Assembly: GCA_016866415.1 (NCBI GenBank)
Contig: VGML01000005.1
Coordinates: 1 to 29,744, forward strand
Origin: Bacteroidota bacterium
GTDB taxonomy: Bacteria; Bacteroidota; Bacteroidia; Flavobacteriales_D; Crocinitomicaceae
Direction: 5' to 3'
DNA length: 29,744 nt
Shown: positions 15,133 to 22,723 of the stretch, in pieces
How the letters are laid out: every line of letters begins with the position of its first letter
Numbering within the stretch: position 1 is the stretch's first letter
Made by a program: the position numbers and the translations under genes
The notes under the pieces: generated by a model
What the model was told of the DNA's origin: nothing
What the model saw: the letters and a program-made list of their open reading frames with translations, nothing else
The model's database searches: none

Positions 15133-16491
15133 ATGAACGTTTTACGTCAAGATGTAGATGCATTGAATGCAGTGTTAACGGTAAAAATCAACCCGGAAGA
15201 TTATCAACCGAAGGTAAAGGCTGCTGTTGAAAAATACAGAAGAACTGCTAAAATTCCTGGTTTTAGACCAGGCCATGTTCCGCAAAGCTTAATTCAAAAA
15301 CAATACGGTAAAGCGTTTTTAGCCGAAGAGTTGAATAAATTGGCAAATGACGCGCTTTATAAATTCATCATTGAAAACAAACTTGATATTTTAGGAAATC
15401 CAATTCCAAAAGAAAATTCGGACGTTGTAGGAAGTTTTGATCAACCAAGCGATTTCGAATTCGCATTTGAGATTGGCTTCTCCCCTGCTCTCGATCTACC
15501 ATTAAACGACAAAAGTAAATTTGATTACTATACTGTAAATGTTGACAAAGTACTAATTGATAAGCAAGTTGAAGATTTACAGAGACGTTACGGAAAATTA
15601 ACTTCAGTTGAAACCGTGGCTGAAAAAGACATGGTTCTTGGAAAGTTTGAAGAGCTGAATGAAGACGGATCGGTTAAAGAAAATGGAATAAGTCATTCAA
15701 CAACTATTTCACTTGAGTTTTTGGAGGATAAAAAATCTATAAAACTTTTGGTAGACAAAAAAGTGAATGAAACCTTTGAATTAGACCCAAACGCCGTTTC
15801 AAAAGGAGACAAAGACAAAGCGACCTTACTTGGAGTTAAAGAAGAGGATTTAGTAACAGTTGGAAGCAAATTTCAATTCACAATTACAGACATTAAACGA
15901 ATGGAGTTTGCCGCATTAGACGAATTTCTTTTTGAGAAATTATACATGGATGGTGAAGTAAAAACGGAGGAAGATCTCAGAAACCGCGTTAAAACTGATT
16001 TGGAAGGTATGTTCTCAAACGACTCCGAGCGCATTCTAACGCGTGATGTTTATCAGTATTTAATCAATGAAACTAAAACAGAATTACCTGAAACGTTTTT
16101 GAAAAGATGGATCAAACTTTCAAGTGAGAAACCAATTGCTGATGAAGATTTGGATAAAGAATTCGATGCTTATTTGAAATCACTTAAATGGCAATTGATT
16201 CAAACTAAAATCTTTAAGGATAATAACATTCAGTTAAATAACGAAGAAGTTTTGACCTACACGAAAAGACTGTTAGTTGGAAATTACGCCCAATACGGAA
16301 TTCCTGCTCCAGACGATGCGGAATTAACTGAAACAGCACAACGTCTTCTTAAAAATAAAGAGCAAGCAAACGGAATTTACGACCGTTTGGCTGAACAAAA
16401 ATTGACTGAATTTTTCAAGAACACGGTTAAGCTGAATATTAAGTCAATTAGCTACGAAGAATTTGTTGAAATCGCTTCGAAAAGCTATTAA
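15133..16491 (+). CDS. tig: Trigger factor
   Basis: A ribosome-bound chaperone and peptidyl-prolyl isomerase, 452 residues. The ribosome-binding signature GFRPGHVP is at residues 43-50, preceded by KYRRTAKI. The middle PPIase domain (about 150-260) is divergent: it lacks an obvious FKBP-like consensus, as in other Bacteroidota trigger factors, so isomerase activity is uncertain. The rest is the long helical C-terminal domain. It follows the tRNA terminator by 27 bases, so it must have its own start site, but I see no clean TAnnTTTG box. It converges on oxyR with 40 bases between the stops. Confidence 0.9.
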   Translation: MNVLRQDVDALNAVLTVKINPEDYQPKVKAAVEKYRRTAKIPGFRPGHVPQSLIQKQYGKAFLAEELNKLANDALYKFIIENKLDILGNPIPKENSDVVGSFDQPSDFEFAFEIGFSPALDLPLNDKSKFDYYTVNVDKVLIDKQVEDLQRRYGKLTSVETVAEKDMVLGKFEELNEDGSVKENGISHSTTISLEFLEDKKSIKLLVDKKVNETFELDPNAVSKGDKDKATLLGVKEEDLVTVGSKFQFTITDIKRMEFAALDEFLFEKLYMDGEVKTEEDLRNRVKTDLEGMFSNDSERILTRDVYQYLINETKTELPETFLKRWIKLSSEKPIADEDLDKEFDAYLKSLKWQLIQTKIFKDNNIQLNNEEVLTYTKRLLVGNYAQYGIPAPDDAELTETAQRLLKNKEQANGIYDRLAEQKLTEFFKNTVKLNIKSISYEEFVEIASKSY

Positions 16492-16531
16492 TCAGACTTT
16501 CTGAAAATATTTATTTTAGGATGAGTTGTAT

Positions 16532-17455
16532 TTATTTCCAATTCAAGATACTCAATTTTTGATCTGAATAGGGTTTTGAATATTGCAATTGTGCAACGCG
16601 TAGCATTTTTTCGATTGACTCCTTTTTAATTGAACGGTTGTGATACAAACCGATAATTTCACGAGCTGGAAATCCATCCAAATTTTCAACGCGCTTCAAA
16701 TGAACGCTTTGACCTTCATTTAATTGATAATGCTCAGGAACCAATGTATATCCGCCATTCGCATTCACCATTTCAATTAATAAGTCAATATTTCCACCTT
16801 GGTAATTCCATTGGTCCAACTGATTGTTTTCATTGATTTGACAAAAATGAATCATCTGAGTGCGCAGACAATTTCCTTTATTAAGAAGCCAGGGATGTAA
16901 TTGTTCCAACTGATTCAATGAAATCGTTTTATCAGGAATAATAGGACAATAAACAAGAATTTCTTCTTGAAATAAAGGAACCGTTCTCAGTTTAGGATCA
17001 AAATGCGGTCCGGCCAAAATCGCTAAATCAATTTCGTTATGTTCAATTTTTTCAAGTAACTCCGGAGTTTTGTATTCGACAATCTTCAGCACCACATTTT
17101 CAAGCGAATTTTGCCAATAGGAAAATAATTTGCGGACCAAATATGCTGAAACAGTAGGAATAATTCCCAACGTAACTTCCTCTTTTACTTTACCATTTCT
17201 TCGATCGCAAATCAACTTCAATTTATCGTTTTCAGCTAAAATATCACGGATTACAGGTAGAACTTCTCGTCCAAATGCCGTCAATTCCATTGGATTTTTA
17301 GACCGATCAAATATAAAATGACCAAATGTTTCCTCCGCCTTTTTTATTTGCATCGAGAGCGTTGGCTGTGTCACAAAACACTTTTCACTTGCTTTTTGAA
17401 ACTGTAATTCTTCACTGAGAACCACGATATAATGCATTTGTTGAAGGGAAATCAT
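16532..17455 (-). CDS. oxyR: OxyR-type peroxide sensor, LysR family
   Basis: A LysR-family regulator of 307 residues. An N-terminal winged helix-turn-helix (about 1-60, with QKASEKCFVTQPTLSMQIKKAEE) is followed by a type 2 periplasmic-binding-like sensor domain. It carries the OxyR redox pair: Cys196 and Cys205 in GNCLRTQMIHFC, with the same 9-residue spacing as E. coli Cys199 and Cys208. It is therefore likely to sense hydrogen peroxide by disulfide formation. It is transcribed divergently from a dps-like gene with 92 bases between the starts, and a peroxiredoxin follows dps; both are classic OxyR targets. I could not identify a good full OxyR site by eye. Confidence 0.92.
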   Translation of the reverse strand: MISLQQMHYIVVLSEELQFQKASEKCFVTQPTLSMQIKKAEETFGHFIFDRSKNPMELTAFGREVLPVIRDILAENDKLKLICDRRNGKVKEEVTLGIIPTVSAYLVRKLFSYWQNSLENVVLKIVEYKTPELLEKIEHNEIDLAILAGPHFDPKLRTVPLFQEEILVYCPIIPDKTISLNQLEQLHPWLLNKGNCLRTQMIHFCQINENNQLDQWNYQGGNIDLLIEMVNANGGYTLVPEHYQLNEGQSVHLKRVENLDGFPAREIIGLYHNRSIKKESIEKMLRVAQLQYSKPYSDQKLSILNWK

Positions 17456-17518
17456 TTTTATAAATCAAATTTATGTAAAAATAAAAATTATCGAAGATGC
17501 TGATGTAATTTGGTGCAC

Positions 17519-17526
17519 TAATTTTG
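17519..17526 (+). promoter_or_regulatory. -7 box before the dps-like gene
   Basis: TAATTTTG matches TAnnTTTG, 21 bases before the ATG. No good TTG sits at -33, which would fit a promoter that needs an activator such as the divergent OxyR (inference). Confidence 0.5.
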
Positions 17527-17547
17527 TAAAACAAACAATCAAAACTT

Positions 17548-17964
17548 ATGAAAACAAATCAGACTTACATCAACCGATTAAATGACTTACTTTCAAGTTA
17601 TCAAATTCATTATCAAAACTTACGGTCGTTACATTGGAACATTCAAGCAGCCAACTTTTTTGAATTACACACCAAATACGAGCAAATGTATAACCGCGTT
17701 CAAGTAATCATCGATGAATTAGCAGAACGCATTTTGACTTTGGGAAGTTTACCTCTTTCAAATTTGAAGGACTACATAAAAAATAGTATAATCAAAGACG
17801 GTGAAAGAGGAATAAACTACATTTTGTCTGCACAAAAAGAACTTTTGATTGTTGAAAGAGAGCTGTTGAAACTATCAGAAGATTTGGAAGACGAAGGAAC
17901 AAATTCCTTTTTGAGTGATTTAATCAGAGAAAAGGAAAAAATTAATTGGATGCTTTCAGCTTGA
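17548..17964 (+). CDS. dps: Dps-like ferritin, DNA and iron protection
   Basis: A 138-residue ferritin-like protein that should form a 12-subunit shell and oxidise iron(II) with hydrogen peroxide. The intersubunit ferroxidase ligands line up with known Dps proteins: His29 and Trp30 in SLHWNI, His41 in FELHTKYE, Glu45, Asp56 and Glu60 in VIIDELAERI. It is short for the family, which usually has about 150-165 residues, and has no basic N-terminal extension, so DNA binding is doubtful. It sits divergently from oxyR and 80 bases before ahpC. Confidence 0.9.
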   Translation: MKTNQTYINRLNDLLSSYQIHYQNLRSLHWNIQAANFFELHTKYEQMYNRVQVIIDELAERILTLGSLPLSNLKDYIKNSIIKDGERGINYILSAQKELLIVERELLKLSEDLEDEGTNSFLSDLIREKEKINWMLSA

Positions 17965-17974
17965 AGTGTAAAAC

Positions 17975-17992
17975 AAACTGAACTAGTTTTTT
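17975..17992 (+). terminator. Weak hairpin and T-run between dps and ahpC
   Basis: AAACT (17975-17979) and AGTTT (17985-17989) form a 5-bp AT-rich stem leading into six T. It may partly terminate dps transcripts before the ahpC promoter. The stem is weak. Confidence 0.35.
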
Positions 17993-18001
17993 AGAAATGC
18001 T

Positions 18002-18009
18002 TAAATTTG
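18002..18009 (+). promoter_or_regulatory. -7 box before the peroxiredoxin gene
   Basis: TAAATTTG matches TAnnTTTG. The start site would fall near 18015, giving a leader of about 30 bases to the ATG at 18045. It also argues against using an upstream in-frame ATG at 17997. Confidence 0.55.
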
Positions 18010-18044
18010 CATTCCATAGTAATCAATTAAAAACACATATAAAA

Positions 18045-18677
18045 ATGTCAACATTAGTAGGAAAAAAGGCGCCTTCATTCAAAGCGTCTGCTGTTGTAAA
18101 CGGAGGAGAAATTGTTAACGACTTCTCATTGGATCAGTATTTGGGTAAAAACCATATATTGTTTTTCTTTTATCCGAAAGATTTTACATTCGTTTGTCCA
18201 TCTGAATTACATGCTTTTCAAGCTGCTTTAGGTGAATTCGAATCAAGAGGTGTAAAAGTTGTAGCTTGTTCAACTGACACAGAAGAATCTCACTGGGGTT
18301 GGTTGCAAATGCCAAAAAACAAAGGTGGAATTCAAGGTGTAACTTACCCAATCGTTGCTGACACAACAAAAACGATTACGGAAGCATACGGTTGCATGGC
18401 GGGTGAATACGAATACGATATGGATGGAAACTTAACTGCTTCGGGTCCAATGATTGCATACAGAGGTCTTTACTTAATCAACAAGGAAGGTATCGTTATG
18501 CACCAATTGGTTAACTTTTTCCCACTTGGACGTAACGTTGATGAAGCATTGAGAATGGTTGATGCACTTCAATACTTTGAAGAAAATGGTGAGGTTTGTC
18601 CTGCAAACTGGCACAAAGGTGATGCAGCAATGAAGCCATCTTTCGAAGGTGTTGCAAACTATTTAGCTTCGCACTAA
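18045..18677 (+). CDS. ahpC: 2-Cys peroxiredoxin, AhpC/Prx1 type
   Basis: A thiol peroxidase of 210 residues that reduces hydrogen peroxide and organic peroxides. The peroxidatic Cys51 lies in PKDFTFVCP (with Pro44 and Thr48 of the active site) and the resolving Cys185 in GEVCPANW, so it is a typical 2-Cys enzyme. The sequence between (CSTDTEESHWGW, then PIVADTTKTI) is standard for the family. The ATG at 18045 gives the family N-terminus STLVGKKAPSF. No AhpF reductase gene is next to it, so it probably uses thioredoxin. It forms an oxidative-stress cluster with the OxyR and Dps genes and ends at a strong terminator. Confidence 0.94.
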   Translation: MSTLVGKKAPSFKASAVVNGGEIVNDFSLDQYLGKNHILFFFYPKDFTFVCPSELHAFQAALGEFESRGVKVVACSTDTEESHWGWLQMPKNKGGIQGVTYPIVADTTKTITEAYGCMAGEYEYDMDGNLTASGPMIAYRGLYLINKEGIVMHQLVNFFPLGRNVDEALRMVDALQYFEENGEVCPANWHKGDAAMKPSFEGVANYLASH

Positions 18678-18702
18678 GCAAATACCAAACTTATATTATT
18701 TC

Positions 18703-18733
18703 AAAAGCCATCGGTAACTTATCGGTGGCTTTT
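18703..18733 (+). terminator. Terminator after ahpC
   Basis: AAAAGCCATCG (18703-18713) pairs with CGGTGGCTTTT (18723-18733) over 11 bp with one T-G pair, a 9-base loop, and T-rich sequence after it. Confidence 0.82.
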
Positions 18734-18744
18734 CTTATTTTGAC

Positions 18745-18752
18745 TAACTTTG
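18745..18752 (+). promoter_or_regulatory. -7 box of prfA-pyrF
   Basis: TAACTTTG matches TAnnTTTG and ends 4 bases before the prfA ATG, so transcription would start at or very near the start codon. Confidence 0.55.
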
Positions 18753-18756
18753 CGCC

Positions 18757-19836
18757 ATGTCAGATTTATTATCCAAGTTAGAGGCTATTCACATCCGATT
18801 TGTTGAAGTAGGAAAAATGATTACAGATCCAGAAATCATTTCAAATATGGATCGATTTGTAAAGTTGAACAAGGAATACCGTGATTTGGAGTCGCTAGAT
18901 GAAGTCTATAAATCCTTCAAAAATCTGCTCGATAATTTGAAAAGTGCCAAGGAACTTTTAGAAGTTGAAACCGATCCAGAAATGCGCGAAATGGCGAAAA
19001 TGGAAATCGACGAAATGGAGCAAAAACGTCCGGAAATGGAGGAAGAAATCAAAATGATGTTGATTCCAAAAGATCCAGAAGACGACAAAAATGCCATTTT
19101 GGAACTTCGTGCGGGAACAGGTGGAGATGAAGCCTGTATTTTCGTGGAAGATATTTTTCGAATGTATGCGATGTTTTTCAAGGAAATGGGCTGGCAATAC
19201 GATATTCTGAATTCATCTGAAGGAACGGTAAAAGGTCTGAAAGAAATTTCCATGGAAGTTACCGGAGCTGGGATTTATGGAATGTTGAAATTTGAATCCG
19301 GCGTTCATCGCGTTCAACGTGTTCCCGAAACTGAATCTCAAGGACGAGTTCATACCTCAGCGATTACAGTTGCTGTATTACCTGAAGCCGAAGAAGTTGA
19401 CTTTGAACTAGATATGAACGATGTTCGTAAAGATACGTTTCGTGCATCAGGTGCGGGAGGTCAGCACATCAACAAAACAGAATCGGCGATTCGTTTGACA
19501 CATATTCCGACAGGAGTTGTTGTGGAGTGTCAAGATGGTCGTTCACAGCATAAAAACTTGGAAAAAGCGATTTCGGTTCTTCGTTCACGATTGTATCAAG
19601 CCGAATTGGATCGTATTCACAATGAGCGAGCAGCACAGAGAAAAACCTTGGTTTCAACCGGAGATCGTTCGGCGAAAATTAGAACCTACAATTATCCGCA
19701 AGGAAGAATCACAGATCACAGAATCAACAAGACAATGTATAACCTCAGCTCATTCATGAATGGTGATATTCAGGAAATGATAGATTCTTTGAAAATGGCT
19801 GAAAATGCTGAGAAACTTAAAGGTCAGGAAGTATGA
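18757..19836 (+). CDS. prfA: Peptide chain release factor 1
   Basis: A class I release factor of 359 residues that recognises UAA and UAG and triggers peptide release. The codon-recognition tripeptide of the RF1 P-x-T type is Pro190-Glu-Thr192 in RVPETESQGR. The catalytic GGQ is at residues 234-236 in GAGGQHINKTESAI. N-terminal helices and the LELRAGTGGDEA region (about 115-126) are as expected. RF2 would carry SPF instead of PxT and normally a programmed frameshift, neither of which is present. The last four bases overlap pyrF (ATGA). Confidence 0.96.
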   Translation: MSDLLSKLEAIHIRFVEVGKMITDPEIISNMDRFVKLNKEYRDLESLDEVYKSFKNLLDNLKSAKELLEVETDPEMREMAKMEIDEMEQKRPEMEEEIKMMLIPKDPEDDKNAILELRAGTGGDEACIFVEDIFRMYAMFFKEMGWQYDILNSSEGTVKGLKEISMEVTGAGIYGMLKFESGVHRVQRVPETESQGRVHTSAITVAVLPEAEEVDFELDMNDVRKDTFRASGAGGQHINKTESAIRLTHIPTGVVVECQDGRSQHKNLEKAISVLRSRLYQAELDRIHNERAAQRKTLVSTGDRSAKIRTYNYPQGRITDHRINKTMYNLSSFMNGDIQEMIDSLKMAENAEKLKGQEV

Positions 19837-20648
19837 CAAAACAAGAACTCCTTCAAGAAATCCGAAGAAAAAAATCGTTTTTGTGTATTGGTTTAGATCC
19901 CGATTTGAATAAAATTCCAAAACATTTACTTGATACAGAGGATCCTATTTTCGAATTCAACAAGTCAATCATTGACGCTACGAATGAATATTGCGTGGCT
20001 TACAAACCAAATACAGCATTTTACGAAGCATACGGCGTTAAAGGTTGGCAAAGCTTAGAAAAAACAATCAATTACATTCCAAAAAACTGCTTTATCATTG
20101 CTGATGCTAAACGCGGGGATATTGGGAATACGTCTTCTTATTACGCCAAAACTTTCTTTGAAACCTTGCCTTGCGATGCCGTTACCGTCGCTCCTTACAT
20201 GGGTTCGGATGGTGTGCTGCCCTTTTTGGAATACGAAAACAAATGGGTTATTCTTTTAGCTCTGACCTCGAATAAAGGAGCAAATGATTTTCAGTTTAAG
20301 GAACATGAAGGCAAAAAACTGTATGCCGAAGTGATTGAAAAAGCGAGAGAATGGGGATCGTCTGAACAACTTATGTTTGTGGTTGGCGCAACACGTGCTG
20401 AGGAAATAGCCGAAGTTCGTAAACTTGCCCCTGATAATTTCTTTTTGGTTCCAGGTGTTGGGGCCCAAGGTGGATCGCTAGAAGAGGTAGTTAAATTTGG
20501 AGCGAATTCCGAGTGTGGACTATTAGTAAATTCTTCCCGAGGAATTATTTTTGCAGGAAGTGATGAGAATTTTGCAATTGCTGCAAAAAAAGAAGCGCTG
20601 AAGATACAATCCGAAATGGCGTTGTATGTCCAGCGCTATGAGTGGTGA
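19833..20648 (+). CDS. pyrF: Orotidine 5'-phosphate decarboxylase (type 2)
   Basis: Catalyses the last step of UMP synthesis, decarboxylating OMP. The protein has 271 residues, the longer type 2 form. The N-terminus reads FLCIGLDPDLNKIP, the catalytic Lys-Asp array is DAKRGDIGNT (Asp91, Lys93, Asp96), and PYMGSDG and FLVPGVGAQGG provide the phosphate-binding loops. The start overlaps the prfA stop by 4 bases, so its translation is probably coupled to release factor synthesis. The stop is 7 bases from the end of the convergent small lipoprotein gene. Confidence 0.95.
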   Translation: MTKQELLQEIRRKKSFLCIGLDPDLNKIPKHLLDTEDPIFEFNKSIIDATNEYCVAYKPNTAFYEAYGVKGWQSLEKTINYIPKNCFIIADAKRGDIGNTSSYYAKTFFETLPCDAVTVAPYMGSDGVLPFLEYENKWVILLALTSNKGANDFQFKEHEGKKLYAEVIEKAREWGSSEQLMFVVGATRAEEIAEVRKLAPDNFFLVPGVGAQGGSLEEVVKFGANSECGLLVNSSRGIIFAGSDENFAIAAKKEALKIQSEMALYVQRYEW

Positions 20649-20655
20649 GTTTTTC

Positions 20656-20796
20656 TTACTTAGAAGCTAAGTCGCTTGTTTCAGTGGTTTGAACACTTCC
20701 ATAAGCGTCACAATGTGCGATTCTTCCTCCTCCGCAAGATGCCAAAACGATCGATACAACAATCGCTGACAGAATAAGGGTGATTTTTGTTTTCAT
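20656..20796 (-). CDS. Small lipoprotein, 46 residues
   Basis: A very short lipoprotein. The N-terminus MKTKITLILSAIVVSIVLASC carries a lipobox LASC (Cys21), leaving a mature peptide of only 26 residues with a second cysteine (Cys29) in the motif HCDAYGSV and an acidic tail. I recall similar CDAYG-type small lipoproteins in other Bacteroidota but know of no function. The ATG at 20796 gives a normal signal peptide; an upstream in-frame start would add 14 unlikely residues. A near-consensus TAACTTTC lies about 55 bases upstream. The gene converges on pyrF with a 7-base gap. Confidence 0.7.
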   Translation of the reverse strand: MKTKITLILSAIVVSIVLASCGGGRIAHCDAYGSVQTTETSDLASK

Positions 20797-20903
20797 GATG
20801 TTTGTTTTGTTGTTTGTTGAGTCTCTTAACGGAGGCATGTCAGAGAAAGTTACAATTTGTTTAAAAAAATAAAGTTATTAGATTCGTAAAGTAGAATTAT
20901 TAA

Positions 20904-22607
20904 ATGAACATAAAACAACTTATTTTATTGTTTTTCAATGTTTTAATTGTTTTTAACTCACATTATTTTTTTGGTCAAAAGTTTTCAGTAAAATTTATTT
21001 CTTCCGACTCAGCAATTGTAAATTCTCGTTTTTTAAAAACGAAGCAATTGAAAAACAGTGAAGAATTGCGTCACTTTCTACGAAATTATCGCTTGACTCT
21101 AATTGATGATGGCTATTTTCTAGCATCAACAAAAATCACTAAGCAAGATCAAAATTCGGCAGAAATTCGCGTTGATTTCGATAAAAAGTTTGAACGCATT
21201 CGATTGAAAATCAATTCCGAGCAGAAAAAAATATTCAAAAAAGCAGGAATTACAACCAAAATTAATCGCGATTTTGTGGCTATGCGTCCAAGTGAATTGA
21301 AACAACTTTTAAGTAAGATTCTCTATTATTACTTGAGCAATGGATTTCCATTTACTGAAGTTGGCTTTCAGAATGAAGAATTAGACGATGATCAACTCAC
21401 ATGCGAGTTGGAAATAAATACAGGTAAACTTTTTCGCTGGAAAGCAATTAATTTAAAAGGGAACGTTGATATTTCACTTCGTTCTTTGCAAATAATCACG
21501 GGAGTGATTATTGATGAACCATTCAGTGAAGAAATTTTTAGTTTAGTTGACAAGCGCCTTGAACAAACCATTTATTTTAAAAAAGCGAAAACCTCTGAAA
21601 TACTTTTCACTGAAGAAGGCGTTGAACTTTTCGTTTACTTAGAATCACAAAAAGTAAGTTCCGTGCAAGGTGCCGTTGGTTTACAACCCAATCCAATAAC
21701 ACAGCGCGTTGGACTAACCGGAGACATTCAAGTAAAACTGCTCAATGCTTTTAACAAAGGTGAAAACCTAGATTTAAACTGGCGAAGTATTCAACCGCAA
21801 ACGCAAGCCCTGAATCTTAAGCTAGTTTATCCTTATTTATTTCAAACACCTTTTGGAATTGATGCACGATTTAATTTGTTCAAACGCGATTCCAGTTTTT
21901 TGGATGTTAGAACGAACCTAGGAATTCAATATCAACTCGCGAATGGAAGTTTACTGAAAGCGTTTTATCAATTATCTTCTTCGGATTTATTGTATGGCGC
22001 TTCGAATTCCATTTTCTCAAAACTTTCCAAAGTTCGCTCGAATTCTTACGGACTTTCATTCTTAAGAAGAAAATTGGATTACATACCTAATCCGATGAAA
22101 GGAAATATATTGCTTGTGGAGGCTGCCGTGGGTTCTCGAAAAACAATTCTCGATTCGGTAAAAAATAGTTTAATGGGGCGAATTAATTTCAACTATCAAC
22201 ATTATTTTCAGTTATATGGTCGAAATGTTCTGAAGCTAGCAGCCAATTTTGAATCGTATTACGCACAGGAAGTTTTCCAAAATGAATTGTATCGTTTTGG
22301 AGGAATCAATTCGTTTCGTGGTTTTAATGAAGAAGAATTGTTTGCTTCCACTAAATTGATTACAACCTTGGAATATCGGTTCATCGTGGATCGAAATTCT
22401 AATGCCTTCCTTTTTTACGACCAAGCTTTTTATGAAAACAACGCTTTAAACTACATCAAAGATTATCCATTTGGAATCGGTGCTGGATTTTCATTTGGAA
22501 CAAAACTCGGGATTTTCACCATTTCTTATGCCTTGGGAAAACAATTGAGCAATAACCTCGATTTCCGTTCAGGTAAAATTCATTTTGGATATACGGCTTA
22601 TTTTTAA
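20904..22607 (+). CDS. BamA/TamA-like outer-membrane protein
   Basis: An Omp85-superfamily protein of 567 residues. A hydrophobic signal peptide (about 1-24, ending HYFFGQ) is followed by about 250 residues containing POTRA-like segments, the clearest being FRWKAINLKGNVDISLRSL with GVIIDEPFSEE. The rest is a beta barrel. The barrel carries the family motif YRFGGINSFRGFNEEELFAS, where the SFRGF box corresponds to the VRGF/Y lid-lock motif, and ends with an aromatic (TAYF). The small periplasmic part suggests a TamA- or patatin-barrel-like relative rather than the essential BamA itself. The gene is not in an operon, and a long inverted repeat lies just downstream. Confidence 0.85.
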   Translation: MNIKQLILLFFNVLIVFNSHYFFGQKFSVKFISSDSAIVNSRFLKTKQLKNSEELRHFLRNYRLTLIDDGYFLASTKITKQDQNSAEIRVDFDKKFERIRLKINSEQKKIFKKAGITTKINRDFVAMRPSELKQLLSKILYYYLSNGFPFTEVGFQNEELDDDQLTCELEINTGKLFRWKAINLKGNVDISLRSLQIITGVIIDEPFSEEIFSLVDKRLEQTIYFKKAKTSEILFTEEGVELFVYLESQKVSSVQGAVGLQPNPITQRVGLTGDIQVKLLNAFNKGENLDLNWRSIQPQTQALNLKLVYPYLFQTPFGIDARFNLFKRDSSFLDVRTNLGIQYQLANGSLLKAFYQLSSSDLLYGASNSIFSKLSKVRSNSYGLSFLRRKLDYIPNPMKGNILLVEAAVGSRKTILDSVKNSLMGRINFNYQHYFQLYGRNVLKLAANFESYYAQEVFQNELYRFGGINSFRGFNEEELFASTKLITTLEYRFIVDRNSNAFLFYDQAFYENNALNYIKDYPFGIGAGFSFGTKLGIFTISYALGKQLSNNLDFRSGKIHFGYTAYF

Positions 22608-22632
22608 GTTGAATCCTGACAATCTCTTCCGA

Positions 22633-22677
22633 ATGAATAAAATGAACATAAAATCATATCATGTTCATTTTATTCAT
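22633..22677. repeat. 17-bp perfect inverted repeat between convergent genes
   Basis: The 17 bases at 22633-22649 are exactly the reverse complement of 22661-22677, with an 11-base loop. It lies between the convergent BamA-like and Bro-N genes and could terminate both. It lacks a T-run on either side and is AT-rich, so a recombination or protein-binding site cannot be excluded. Confidence 0.7.
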
Positions 22678-22723
22678 AAAAAAGTGGACAAATAATTAAG
22701 TGTGATTTTTCTTTTAAAATTTA

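Noticed and set aside
17456..17547. OxyR binding site in the oxyR-dps interval
   Set aside because: Only a weak dyad (TTATC to GATGTAA) could be seen around 17488-17508. It does not match the four-part ATAG/CTAT pattern well enough to annotate.
17997..18044. Upstream ATG giving the peroxiredoxin 16 extra residues
   Set aside because: A -7 promoter box lies within this stretch, and the family N-terminus begins at the ATG at 18045.
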